From: Rhabditophanes sp. KR3021
Taxonomy: Eukaryota > Nematoda > Chromadorea > Rhabditida > Alloionematidae
DNA: 64,000 bases
NCBI GenBank assembly: GCA_963281155.1
Contig: CAUJLY010000006.1
Coordinates: 10,974,001 to 11,038,000 of the forward strand
Direction: 5' to 3'
Part shown: positions 1 to 9,899 of the stretch, piece by piece
How the letters are laid out: each line of letters opens with the position of its first letter
How positions within the stretch are numbered: the first letter of the stretch is position 1
The notes under the pieces: generated by a model
The model's input: the letters and a program-made list of their open reading frames with translations, nothing else
Database searches by the model: none
What the model was told of the DNA's origin: nothing
Translations under genes and position numbers: made by a program

Positions 1-186
1 TCAGATATAAGTATGTATTTATATTTTTTTGTAATTATTAGCTTTATTTGTGATGAATTTTTTAAATTTAAGTCAAGATATAAATAAAAAGCGTATTTAT
101 TTAATACAAAGTAGACGATCGAAGTACATAGTTAATTAAATTATATATTGAAGCATTATAAAATTAGTAAAATTATTTACAAAAGA

Positions 187-887
187 TCATATCCTCAGTC
201 TTAGTTTCATATCCTTTTTTGAAAAAAATATACATAATTCATCTAATCCTCTATAGTGATCATGAAATGTGGTCAGCATATGCAAAGAATTGCTTTTAGG
301 ATTGTTTAAAGACTCATTAGTTTTACTAGCCTCAGACGTTGGCACAGGAGATTGCCCAGCAATAGTTGCAGTTGCGTAAGTAGTAGTTTGATTAACAGAT
401 GCGTTTGCTTTATTCAAATTATTGTCAATAATCAATTTGGATTGTGGGAATATAGCAGGCTCTAACTGATTCAAAATAGGAACACTAAGAGACTTGGGAG
501 TTTCTTGATTGGCTTGCAATGGTACAATTTGGTTAGTTGTTGCATGTTTATAGACTGTTTGTTGAGCAGGAATTGGTTCTTCTTTTTTGGAGTCACCCTT
601 CATTTTAGTCTCTACCACAGTTGCAGACAAAATAGCTTTAGTAGCATTAGTAGGTTGTTTAATTTGCGGGGTTTTATTGGCATCAGTTAATTGTTGTGGG
701 AAAACAGCTGCTAGTTTATTGCGTTGCAGGTTCCACATAAGCACGGTTACTTTTTTGGATTCTATGGTTTTTTTCTTTTTAAACCTTCTACTTGAAAATG
801 CATTCCTAATTGCTCCAAGTTTCTTTGCAACATAAGGAGATTTGAAGATACTTTTTTCCCGGGTTTTGCAGGATCCTTGTTATTCAT
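187..887 (-). CDS. Basic, low-complexity protein, frame broken by a homopolymer
   Basis: I do not recognise this protein. Reading from the ATG at 885-887, the first 12 codons are open. The frame must then shift at the run of six T at 852-857 (A on the coding strand) to continue through the long downstream frame to the stop at 187. One extra A would give one reading frame of about 233 residues. The N-terminal 55 residues are strongly basic (RRFKKKKTIESKK). The rest is rich in Asn, Thr, Gln, Pro and Ser, so probably disordered. No signal peptide or membrane segment is visible. A homopolymer length error, a short unrecognised intron or a true pseudogene are all possible; I favour the error because the downstream frame is long and clean. 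Confidence 0.5.
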
Positions 888-1138
888 TAGAATTGAACAT
901 AAAGAAAGTATGATGCAAAATAAAAAATATTTGTATTAATAAGCAATTAAATTTGAATAAATTTATGATGGTTTTACAATTTACTAATATTCTGAATATT
1001 TTAATTTAAAACAATCTTTTTACAATTATCAACATCCAGTAAGTATGTATTTATTCAAAAATAATGTATGATGAAAATCTAAAAATTTATTAATCAAAAG
1101 CTGATATGAGCTGTTTAATATGTCCAGAATATTTGAGA

Positions 1139-1455
1139 TTAACCCCACATTCCCATTCCATAGCCGCCCATTCCGTAGCCGCCCATTCCATAACCTCCCA
1201 TTCCATATCCACCTGAAAAGTAAGAAAATAAGCCGTATTCGAAACAAAATTACTCACCCATCATCCAAGGATTATAACCCCATCCTAAAAATTAAGAAAC
1301 TAATTTTACAAAAATATTATTTGAATGATTTTACCGCCGCCGTAGGGGTACCCACCCCACATTCTTCTTCTCCAGCCCCATCCTCCCCAGGCATCCGTTT
1401 GTGTAGAAAGGAAAATTAAAGCTAATAAAGCCAATAAAATAATGGAACTTTTCAT
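1139..1455 (-). CDS. Small secreted glycine/tyrosine-rich GYGM-repeat peptide
   Basis: Three exons (1455-1335, 1284-1258, 1212-1139) joined across introns of 50 and 45 nt give a peptide of about 70 residues. It begins with a clear signal peptide (MKSSIILLALLALIFLSTQT, then DA). A Trp/Arg-rich stretch (WGGWGWRRRMW) follows, then a Gly-Tyr segment, then four GYGM units and a terminal MWG. Both introns have GT donors and TTTTAG or TTTCAG acceptors, and the frame is continuous. The layout resembles the small GY-rich secreted peptides of nematodes (the nlp/cnc antimicrobial type), which are epidermal and infection- or wound-induced in Caenorhabditis. Function here is inferred from composition only. 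A structural cuticle or eggshell peptide is the alternative. Confidence 0.8.
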
Positions 1456-1492
1456 CCTAAAATGTGTTGCTGTATTTTGAAATTTTGTGAAT

Positions 1493-1501
1493 GTTTATAT
1501 A
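1493..1501 (-). promoter_or_regulatory. Possible TATA box of the GYGM peptide gene
   Basis: TATATAAAC on the minus strand lies about 40 nt upstream of the ATG at 1455. Similar TATA-like motifs precede other short secreted genes in this window. In DNA this A+T-rich the motif alone is weak evidence. Confidence 0.4.
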
Positions 1502-2309
1502 CTCTAAAATTGTATGAGCACAAATAATACACTTTAATTAATATCCACCTATTTGACAAATACTTACTTCCTAATAAAACAATTCATTAAAGACTATATG
1601 ATATTACCACATGACATCATATTTTGCTCAAATTTATCTACGATTCGAAATTATGATTTGTCAACAAATTGAAGCATAAGATAGACTGTAAATGTAGACA
1701 GTTATTTTTAGTGCTCAAAGAGTTGACTAAATCAAAGGTCAATTTAGGTGACCTTGGTTGATCAGATGTTTTATTAGTTAAATGAATTTGCTGAATATCA
1801 TAATTCAAGTCTTTTTGTTTTGAACATCGTTATCATAATTCATTACAAAGTACAAAAGGAGATCTGTCGAATTCATGTTATCAAATATTATGATGCCATG
1901 ATTTTGAAACTGCACACATCATTATGCCAGTAATGTTGCAGATTACATTCAAATACATATGCTTTGGTCGTATAGATCTGGATCAAACAATTTGTAGGGT
2001 TCAATCAAAATTTGATCTTATTTATTATTAAGCATGATAATAAGTAAATACATCAGTGAAAGTATTTATGTTTGCAATATCTCATAGATGTAATTCATTT
2101 GATAAAAAATATTTTTGATTTTAGTTAAATCTTTTAATAATCATGGTAAACATCATTTAATAAATAATTTTTAAAGTTGGTTTATTTAGGGAAAATAATC
2201 TATTTATAAATGATTTATGGTAAACGTGTATAAAAACATCTTTTTATAGAGATTTTATTTTTCAAATAATAACTATAATTTGTAAACTAATTACATACAA
2301 TCTGATTGA
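1502..2309. other. Intergenic DNA, no gene seen
   Basis: A+T-rich sequence with no open frame, tRNA or repeat that I can support. Confidence 0.5.
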
Positions 2310-2745
2310 GATCTGGGGAAGGCAATATGTGTTGCTTTTAAAAAACTAAGGAGTTGTTACATTGACCAAAAAACCTTTGAAAACCAAATAAGCCAAATTA
2401 AAAAAGCGTTCCAATGATCCTTGCTCGACTCTGCTAATCAAGAACATTATCAAACAATTACGTTAGGGAAGACAATTTTTTAATTTGATTAAAAACCGTT
2501 TTCACTATGCTATTTTTGCACGTGTTTTGCAAAACTTCTTAATACCTATTAGGATGTATGAAAGGGGAATTTTATCACCAACCCACCTCGTTTTTCCTTT
2601 TGCAGCTACAACAAATGAAGGTTACCCATATGACAGAAATACCTTGACATGTATCCAAGATTACGTATCATTTATGACAGTGACCAGTACTCAAGAAGGC
2701 GGTTCAATTTTAAAGGTAGCCGACCAAAGAATGATCACAAATAAT
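2310..2745 (+). pseudogene. Decayed coding remnant left of the mariner-type element
   Basis: Two forward frames carry protein-like sequence that runs from one frame into the other. One frame covers about 2310-2415 and reads like a basic helix (KKLRSCYIDQKTFENQISQ). The other runs from about 2410 to 2745 and contains PFAATTNEGYPYDRNTL and DYVSFMTVTS. Stops and at least one frame change separate them, and no start or splice set restores one frame. I do not recognise the family. The right end is only about 10 bp from the transposon's left end, so the insertion could have removed a reading frame that was already dying. Confidence 0.3.
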
Positions 2746-2755
2746 TTCACAAATA

Positions 2756-2788
2756 CAGGTGTAGGTAATAATTATGCGAACCTTTTTT
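2756..2788 (+). repeat. Left terminal inverted repeat of the DD37D element
   Basis: 33 bp starting CAGGTGTAGG and ending in six T. It matches the reverse complement of 3962-3994 with one mismatch and is preceded by the target TA. Confidence 0.93.
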
Positions 2789-2822
2789 AAATCAATATAA
2801 CTTTATATTAAATAATCAAAAA

Positions 2823-3875
2823 TTAAAACAAATGCTCAATATTTTCTCCCCGTACTTTGTTTACCATAATAAGTCTTTTTGGCATGGCTGCCATTGCCCT
2901 TTCCGCCATATCCAGTGGAATAAGTCTTGCCTCATCAATTATGGCTTTTTTTAGTTGTTTTATAGTCGTGCAATTTCTCTTTCTAACTCGATTTTTAGGA
3001 TAGCCCCATAGGCAATAGTCGCAGGGAGCACAGTCAGGGCTTGCTGGAAGCCATTCGTCCTTCGAAAAGAATGGAATATTCTTTCCCCTGAGGTAGGCAG
3101 TCGTTTTTTTCCCAGCATGGGCCGGAGCAGAGTCCTGATGAAATATGTACCCTTCCTCGGTAAACAAGGCTTCATTCTCATCCAAAAATGGTTTTAAAAC
3201 ATTCTCCATATAGTAATCTTGGTTGACTTTGGCCCCAGACTCCACAAAGATAGGTTTGAAGATTTTGTTGGCACTAAAAGCCATCCACACCATAATTTTT
3301 GTTGGATGAAATATTTTTTTTCTTGGTTCACAATCAGAAGTGTTTTGATTGAGGTTGACGTACTGGACGTTCCTTTGACGACCTTTACCATGACAACAGA
3401 ACCATGCTTCATCACTGGTGACCACTTTTTGATACTTTTTTCCACTCAGCTTCTTGGAAAGAGGCAAAGATGTGACACTTCTTTTATGCTTAACGAGCAA
3501 ATTAAAAGCATGGACCCACGGCTTCTTTAGCAACTTTTTCTTGCAATTTTGCTTGATATATCTTCGCAAGGTCTTGGGGGTGATGTTGAAATGTCTAGAC
3601 AGCTCTTCTTGTGTCTTGGGGTTCTTGTTCTTGAGCATTTGTTTCAAACTAGTAATTTTCTTTTTTGACAACTTTTCCTTTGCCCCTCTTCTTACTCCAG
3701 TAGACACGTAATTTGGATGGCTGGCGGAGTCATTCTTTATTCTTTGGATTGCACTTTTTGTAATCGTGAATCCTTTGGCTTTTTGATCGGCAATTATGGC
3801 GAAAACAGACCATTTTTTGATCAGGAGCGACCTAATTTCCTTCTTTTTTTCTGGAGAGTATATCTCGAGACCCAT
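2823..3875 (-). CDS. DD37D transposase of the mariner superfamily
   Basis: A 350-residue uninterrupted frame that fills the transposon. The N-terminal ~120 residues look like the paired helix-turn-helix DNA-binding region (RSLLIKKWSVFAIIADQKAK, later SRHFNITPKTLRRYIKQN). The catalytic triad is visible: Asp in VVTSDEAWF, Asp in IFHQDSAPAH, and Asp in SPDCAPCDYCLWG. I count 37 residues between the second and third Asp, which is the spacing of the DD37D (maT) group rather than DD34D mariner or DD34E Tc1. The enzyme would cut and paste the element at TA sites. Length is typical for the family. There are no frameshifts or stops, so it is probably functional. Confidence 0.92.
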   Translation of the reverse strand: MGLEIYSPEKKKEIRSLLIKKWSVFAIIADQKAKGFTITKSAIQRIKNDSASHPNYVSTGVRRGAKEKLSKKKITSLKQMLKNKNPKTQEELSRHFNITPKTLRRYIKQNCKKKLLKKPWVHAFNLLVKHKRSVTSLPLSKKLSGKKYQKVVTSDEAWFCCHGKGRQRNVQYVNLNQNTSDCEPRKKIFHPTKIMVWMAFSANKIFKPIFVESGAKVNQDYYMENVLKPFLDENEALFTEEGYIFHQDSAPAHAGKKTTAYLRGKNIPFFSKDEWLPASPDCAPCDYCLWGYPKNRVRKRNCTTIKQLKKAIIDEARLIPLDMAERAMAAMPKRLIMVNKVRGENIEHLF

Positions 3876-3961
3876 TTGACGTAATGTTAAAAAAAATTGG
3901 GAGAAGATTAAGCATGTTTAAAAGTACCCTGTAGACAATTTCCAGATCAAACAAGCGATTT

Positions 3962-3994
3962 AAAAAAGGTTCGCATAATTACTACCTACACCTG
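3962..3994 (-). repeat. Right terminal inverted repeat of the DD37D element
   Basis: 33 bp ending CCTACACCTG. It is the inverted partner of 2756-2788 (32 of 33 positions agree) and is followed by the target TA at 3995-3996. Confidence 0.93.
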
Positions 3995-3996
3995 TA

Positions 3997-4576
3997 ACTA
4001 TCATTTTATTAGTAAGCAATTCAAAAGCATTTACACTAAATCAAGATGCATCTTATCGAAAATTTACCACCTGGGTTTCAACATTTTATAATGAAGATCA
4101 AATAATTAATTCAGTAAGTTTATTTGTTGATTGAATTATATTTTTTTATCTAGCTTGGAAATCCAGCAATTCAATCGGTCTTTGATGGCAAAGATACCTC
4201 AACAATAGGAAAAGAAGTAGTATCAAACGGGATGAGTTGCATGAATTCAGATCAAAAGAAAACGTTACAACATTTTCAGCAACTGCTGCTATGTTATTTG
4301 GAGCAAATGGTACAAATAATTTACAGGAACTACAATCATTTCCAATAACATGGCACCATTTTATGATCAATGTAAAGCTAAAATGCAGGAAATGTCTGGT
4401 CAACCATATGACACAATTCAAGATGAAATTTATGGAATGTTTTCATGACATATGATTTTGCTAAATCCATGATGTGTCAATTTAAGGCGACTATGTCTGA
4501 TGTTGATTGGAATAAACTTTATAAGGCTGTGGCGAAGATTTTTGATAGTTTTAAATTGTATAATGATACATGTTAA
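3997..4576 (+). pseudogene. Pseudogene copy of the secreted protein at 4802-5412
   Basis: This stretch matches the intact downstream gene along nearly its whole length. It has a signal-peptide-like start, a short intron at the same place (GTAAGTTT to TCTAG, about 4118-4154) and shared blocks: TFYNEDQIINS, SCMNSDQKKTL, ATAAMLFGANGT, DEIYGMF, SMMCQFKATMS and LYNDTC. The blocks fall in three different frames, so at least three frameshifts have accumulated, with premature stops. The four cysteine positions of the intact copy can mostly be followed. The 5' end abuts the right end of the DD37D transposon, and no ATG for the copy survives in frame. It is a dead tandem duplicate. Confidence 0.88.
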
Positions 4577-4762
4577 TTTGATGTTTTTGGGAATTAAATA
4601 AAAAATAATTTTGAATTATGACACAAATATTCTGTCTGATCCAAATAATGTTGTTAAATGCTACGATCCTCCAATTTTAATATGCTTTTACAAAATAATT
4701 TATGAAACAAAACATTCAGATTAAGCAGAAGCTTAAATCATTTAATTCCTTTTAAAAAGTAA

Positions 4763-4771
4763 TATATAAAT
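4763..4771 (+). promoter_or_regulatory. Probable TATA box
   Basis: TATATAAAT ends about 30 nt before the ATG of the secreted protein at 4802. The spacing resembles that upstream of other secreted genes in the window. Confidence 0.5.
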
Positions 4772-4801
4772 GGAACAAATTTTAATTTATCAACAGACAA
4801 A

Positions 4802-5412
4802 ATGTGTAAATTCAATATTATCTTGTTGGCTTTATTTGTAAGCAATGCTATGGCTTTTACAGCTAACGAAACTACTTGTTATCAACAATGGACCAGTTTA
4901 GCAACGACTTTTTATAATAAGAGTCAAGTCATTAATTCAGTAAGTTATTTAAATTATTTTAAATGCATTTTATTTAGTTCGGAACTCCATCAATCATATC
5001 TGTTCTTGCTGGCAAAGACCTTCATACGATCGGCAATGAATTGGTTTCCAACATGATAGGTTGTATGAATGCAACTCAAAAGAATACTTTCCGAAAATTT
5101 GCTGCAACTGTTAATGCAGTGTTAGGATCTAATGGAACTACTATCCTACTTGATAAAGCTAAGACCGTTATAGCTAAGAGCATGGACCCATTTGTCCAAC
5201 AAACCAAAGCCAAATTAGCCGGATCAACTAGCAACGCAACCGTACTTACTGACCAAATTTATGGAATGTACAATGATTTCTTGGCTTCTGGTTCAATCAA
5301 GACAATGATGTGTCAATTTAAAGCTACCTTGTCTGCTGCTAATTGGAAAAAAATTTATCCAGCTCTTTTAAAATTAGCAACTCGTTATAATTTGTATAAT
5401 TCTACATGTTAA
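4802..5412 (+). CDS. Secreted four-cysteine protein, family not recognised
   Basis: Two exons (4802-4939 and 4978-5412) separated by a 38-nt intron (GTAAGT to TTTAG) encode 190 residues. Residues 1-18 (MCKFNIILLALFVSNAMA) form a signal peptide. The mature part has four cysteines: one near its start (ETTCYQQW), one in MIGCMNA, one in TMMCQFKA and the C-terminal residue (YNSTC). Two disulfides are likely. Several NXS/T sites suggest N-glycosylation. The predicted structure is mainly helical. AATAAA at 5455-5460 is a plausible polyadenylation signal. The gene lies directly downstream of its own decayed duplicate, so it belongs to a local tandem family. I cannot assign a function; secretion from gut or gland is an inference. 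Confidence 0.85.
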
Positions 5413-5520
5413 ATGATAGTTAATTTTTAAGAGTAAAATAACGAATTTATTTTGAATAAAATACAATATATGATTTAATCAATCTTCTTAGCTTCATTAC
5501 TTTTTTACAAAAATAACTCC

Positions 5521-6120
5521 TAAGATGATTCAAAACGCTTTGATTGACTATCAATATCGTTTAACTAAGTTGTTAGAGATTGAAGGAGGACATATTGAAG
5601 TTTACATGCAATAATAATATTCTTAATAAAATTGTCTTATTTTTGTCAGCTATACAACCCGGCAATCCGTCGACCAAAACCTCTAAAAATTTGGGGCAAT
5701 ATAGAGTTTGATACGTTCTTTCGAATGGTGCTGATCGCAAAAGAAACCATCGAGAAATGCATGAGTTATAAGCACTTTAATGGGGGTGATTTTAAAATAA
5801 ACACCCTGCACTTTACAATATATTCTATCGGTGGGTAGAATATCGTTTTAAGGATCGTAAAGCAGAATGGTTAAATCTTTTACAAAAACTTGATTTTAAC
5901 AAAATTTCGAAAGAATTTGCCCAAAATGCAATTGCTTCAAATCCCAGATTGAACGAGATTCCAGAAATGTGTCATTTTCTTTTTTGTCAAATGTACCACA
6001 CCTAACTACGTTGAAGTTCCTGTTGTTGATAGTACAGGACTTGCAAAAAACCCATTAGATCCAGCATCTGTTTGTAGAACCGTAATTGGAAGAAAACTGT
6101 TAAAATTTGGTAAAGCATAA
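5521..6120 (+). pseudogene. Decayed coding remnant, family unknown
   Basis: Forward-strand fragments read like protein but not in one frame. A 29-codon frame opens at the ATG at 5524. A frame at 5632-5838 contains AIRRPKPLKIWGNIEF and LIAKETIEKCMSYKHFN. A shifted frame around 5838-5990 contains VEYRFKDRKAEWLNLLQKL. A last frame near 6007-6120 contains VEVPVVDSTGLAKNPLDP and ends in a stop. Together they suggest one gene broken by several indels. I recognise no domain and found no splice pattern that restores it. Confidence 0.3.
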
Positions 6121-6197
6121 TTTAAATCTGATGATATATTTTATGAAAAACATTATTTATTTGCTAAGTAATTTTTGGACATTTTTATAAAAACAAA

Positions 6198-7654
6198 TTA
6201 ACTTTTAACTTCTAATTCAAAATCAAGTAATAAACAAGCAGGCACTTCAGGATTAGCTAGCGACAAAGTCGTTTGGAAAAAGTCTAACATCCTTTCTTTA
6301 AATTGTTCTGAAACTTCTTGTCTACTCAAATCCATAATTCCTTTACACGGATCGCCATTACATTCAGCAATAGATTGTTTACTCATATCAATCATTTGAA
6401 TACTAGATGCAATTGTAGACATAGTAAAGTCGAATTTGTCTAAATAGTCATCAGCACAGGACTGAACATCATCTTCAACAACTTTTTTTGGAAAGTTTGG
6501 TTCGGAGGTGGCTGGACGACCAAGGCCTATTCCGTCGCAACTATTTCCCTTGATACTGGCAACCATTCCTTGGCATCTTCTGAAGCCTCCTGTTAGGTAA
6601 ACAATTGCATGCTTGACTTCTTTCTTGATTGCTTCGGCAAAAACATCAAAAAATGCCTCCCTAATAATAGTTGAATCTTTTTTATTCCCAAAGGCAAGTT
6701 TTTCATAAGTTCCTACAAAAAATAACTAAAATAAAGCTTAAATGTATCTTACCTCCACTAATTTCAATAAAATCATACCCAGCTTTGTCAATTATTTTAG
6801 CAGCCTCAACAGCATCACTTGTCTCAAGACCTTCATTTTGAAATTCAACAGAATTGAGCTTAACCCCAACAATAAAGCCAGTTTCAGCTGGTACACGTTC
6901 CCTAATGGCATTATAAACATCAACATAAATTCTTGTTCTATTTTCAAGACTTCCACCATACTTGTCAGTCCTTTTATTTGTTGTTGGAGACAAAAATTGA
7001 GCCAAAAGGTATCCATGGGCTCCATGAGCTTGAACCCCATCAAATCCAGCCTTGTAACAATATTCAGCTGCGTAGGCAAATTTATCAATTATCTCAGTCT
7101 TGATTTGTTCAAGTGACAATGCAGCAGGCTTTCCAAAGACAAGAAATTTACGACTACTAGTTGTTAGGTGAATGTCAGAAGCTGAAAACGGGGTTTTGTT
7201 GATTGCAAGTGGAGTTTGTCTTCCTGCGTGACTTAATTGTGCCACAAATAAAGCACCGTCTGATTTCCCTGCTTTAGCCATTTTCTTAAATCCTTCTAAT
7301 CTTTCGGGAGAGTCAAGCTTTTTTTCTATGATTGCATTTCCAGGCCCTTCAAGATGATTAGCATCAACTGGTATATTGCCACATAATATCATTCCAAACA
7401 AACCATGACCCCATTTTTCATAGACATTAATCAAGCTTTGATTTGGGACTCCATGCATCACATTTCCTGGCTCGTATAAACAAAGGCATTCAGTCAATGC
7501 AGCCTAAAATATGATATCAATAATATTTTAAGTAGTTAAAGCTTGCCTTTAAAAATCTATTTCTAGCAACTCTTTTAGAAGTTGGGAAAGTTAAAGATTC
7601 TTTCAATATAGAAACATCAGTTTTCTCAATAATTGGAATTCTTTGGTAAACCAT
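6198..7654 (-). CDS. Old Yellow Enzyme family flavin oxidoreductase
   Basis: Three exons (7654-7547, 7503-6753, 6712-6198) encode 457 residues of an FMN-dependent, NAD(P)H-using ene-reductase-like TIM barrel. Visible family signatures are NRFLKAALTE near the N-terminus, AQLSHAGRQTP, the long active-site block around AHGAHGYLLAQFLSP with GGSLENRTR, and the FMN-phosphate region CDGIGLGRP. No signal peptide, so probably cytosolic. The first intron starts GC instead of GT (AAG|GCAAGC, 43 nt) and must be removed to join LK to AA, as the family alignment requires. The second intron is a normal 40-nt GT-AG. The natural substrate is unknown; nematodes carry several uncharacterised members. Confidence 0.93.
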
Positions 7655-8519
7655 TTTAGTAATATACAAGATATATTAATTTTGCTTTGAAACAATGTTT
7701 GATAAACCAACATTAACTTTCGTCCTTAAATACTTGAAAGCATTGTGACATTTTGTGTATATTGTGTTAGTACAAGAAAAGGTTAGATAATATCAATAAA
7801 TTAGTCTTATCAATGTAGACTTTCATTATGAAGGTTTTAATTTGAATGTTTTGTGTTAATATTACAAATGTGCTCTTTTTACAGATCAATGATGTATCAA
7901 TAGTTTTTTAGTATTTGTATATAAAATTAATTAAATATCAGTCACAATTGTTTTAAATCATTATAAATAAATGTATTCACTTTGTGCTCATGTTGTATAT
8001 AAATTGATTACACAAATAATAAGTGTTGATAACTTCTGCTCAAACTTTGTTTAAACAATAGTGCAGTCGTAAACAATTTTAATTTATGTATTTAATTTGT
8101 GATCACAAGTAAACTTACTTTGTTTTGGGCAAAATTGCCTTTATTTAAAGAAATGAGATCACAAAATGATAACATAAATTTACTTCCTATCTTATTATAA
8201 AATATAATTAAAATGGTTCATAAAGTTCCTTTTATCTCTTCAAAATTATCTTTGTTGTGTGTAGTTTAAACTACACCGTGGAGTGTGGAAAAAACATCAA
8301 TAAAAGATGTCATTATAAAAAGTAATATAAAAAGGATTAATTAATAAGTTAAAAAACACAGCTATTTTTGGGCGTTATAATAAAAAGAGAAGTATATAGT
8401 ATTTATTTTTCTGATAATCTTGTAAATAATAAAAACAAGTCCAATCAACAAAATTGATGGCCAAACAAATCAAACATAGGAAAAGCTGATAACATTTCTA
8501 TCCTAATTTTCATAACAAT
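7655..8519. other. Intergenic DNA, no gene seen
   Basis: Very A+T-rich, with short poly-A and poly-T tracts. No supported gene or repeat. Confidence 0.5.
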
Positions 8520-9560
8520 TAATTTAGTTTCAGATGAGGCATTGACTCTTCCACCCGTTTCTTTAGAACATTTTTATTCCAAAAGGTATTTGTTCCATTT
8601 AACATGCCAACCCAAGTTAAATTTGATGTTAATTGAAAGTCAAATAGTTTCCTGTTTTAATAATGCAGTTTAAAACTCATTCCTGGAGCAATGTGTATTT
8701 TATGAAAATTCTGTTAATGCAGTTTGAAAGCCACGGTTTTTTTATACCTAAATCATTAAAAAAATTTCAATATCTCTTTTCTGCTGGGCAGGGGAAGCAT
8801 TTTAAAACTTTGCAAAGAATTTGTTACAGACGGATATGCAAAAAACAGAATTAACCTTTGATTCACAAACATTTTTAGTCCAGTCCACACATATTGAAAT
8901 GAAGTTATTATCCGATTTGATGAGCCTGTTATTCTGTGTTTCCAAAATTATTTAATTGAAGAGCATATTCCTTGCCGGTGAAAGTAGTACAATTCCAAAG
9001 TGGCTTTGATTTATCTAAAGAAGGCTTCACCTTCCACGAAATTAACGTTATTGTGTACAATTTTATATTCTTCACATGTATTTTTAACAAATATAAGGCA
9101 CTTTATTCTAAATCACGCGTTTACATTTTGGATCCTAGGACTGTTAATATACTCTCATTTACACCAGATTGCGCTGAGGATGATACAACATATGTTTAAA
9201 GAAATGTATAGGGGTTGCCTGTTAAGAATATAATTATCCAAACGAAAGTAGATTCTGAATTTAGAAGCACAACGCATTGCGTTGCAATTTGGAATTTTAC
9301 AAGTTTGGAAGAAATTAAATTTGGATGAATATCATATTGTTATTAAAATTGAATTGCTTTTATGGAATTATGCAGACAAGTTAAAGTAAATGAAATCATC
9401 AGAACTGATAAAATAGCGACACATGCTTTGTCAAAAGTTCCTGTAATTATTAGCAATGCAGCTATCTTTCCTACCAATGAAATCAACTTAGAATATGAAG
9501 CAGATATTATTGAATTCAAAATATTTAACCATTTATCAGGTAAAAGAGCTTTAAATTAAA
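8520..9560 (+). pseudogene. Long decayed coding remnant, family unknown
   Basis: Protein-like segments alternate between forward frames with many stops. They include LTLPPVSLEHFYSKRYLFHL near 8535, the region 8972-9199 containing SRVYILDPRTVNILSF, STTHCVAIWNFTSLEE near 9260, and the open frame 9362-9559 (SKVPVIISNAAIFPTNEI). The total length suggests a gene of at least 300 residues that has been dead for some time. I could not match it to a family. Confidence 0.3.
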
Positions 9561-9899
9561 TTATTGTTAAATCAAACTACAAAACTGGTTCGATGTCTTT
9601 CATTCGGTACGCCTATAAGAATAGAATTGAGGTGGCATAGACTTTAGATGTTGGGAAAACTACAAAGTTCTTCACAGGCTACAGGTATTCTCTCACAAAT
9701 AAGTGACATGAAATAATTTATATAAATATGCTTTTTTAATTCTACATATTTTTCGAGTAATTAAATAAATGTATTTTATCCGACTTTCAGTTTCATTTCC
9801 ATTTTACAGCGTAATTTTAATAAACCTTTTTACTGCCATAAAATTGACGTATGTAATTCCATAAAAAGAGAATTAAACAAATTCATTTCAATTTTAAAC
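9561..9899. other. Intergenic DNA upstream of a receptor gene
   Basis: No gene seen. It should hold the promoter of the receptor at 9900, but I recognise no specific element. Confidence 0.45.

Larger units (their letters stand above)
2756..3994 (-). mobile_element. Intact Tc1/mariner-type transposon, DD37D group (maT-like)
   Basis: A complete 1239-bp element bounded by 33-bp terminal inverted repeats at 2756-2788 and 3962-3994 that differ at one position. Both start CAGGTGTAGGTA. TA dinucleotides at 2754-2755 and 3995-3996 are the expected target-site duplication. The single open transposase frame is on the minus strand. Near-identical repeats and an undamaged frame suggest a recent insertion that may still be mobile. 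On its right side it abuts a decayed secreted-protein gene. Confidence 0.93.

Noticed and set aside
870..900. Plus-strand splice acceptor TTTTGCAG|GATCC
   Set aside because: Nothing coding follows on the plus strand; the minus strand is coding here.
2960..3711. Several open frames on both strands inside the DD37D element
   Set aside because: All overlap the transposase, whose motifs and length are decisive.
4146..4421. Minus-strand open frame across the secreted-protein pseudogene
   Set aside because: It is antisense to sequence clearly homologous to the intact gene at 4802.
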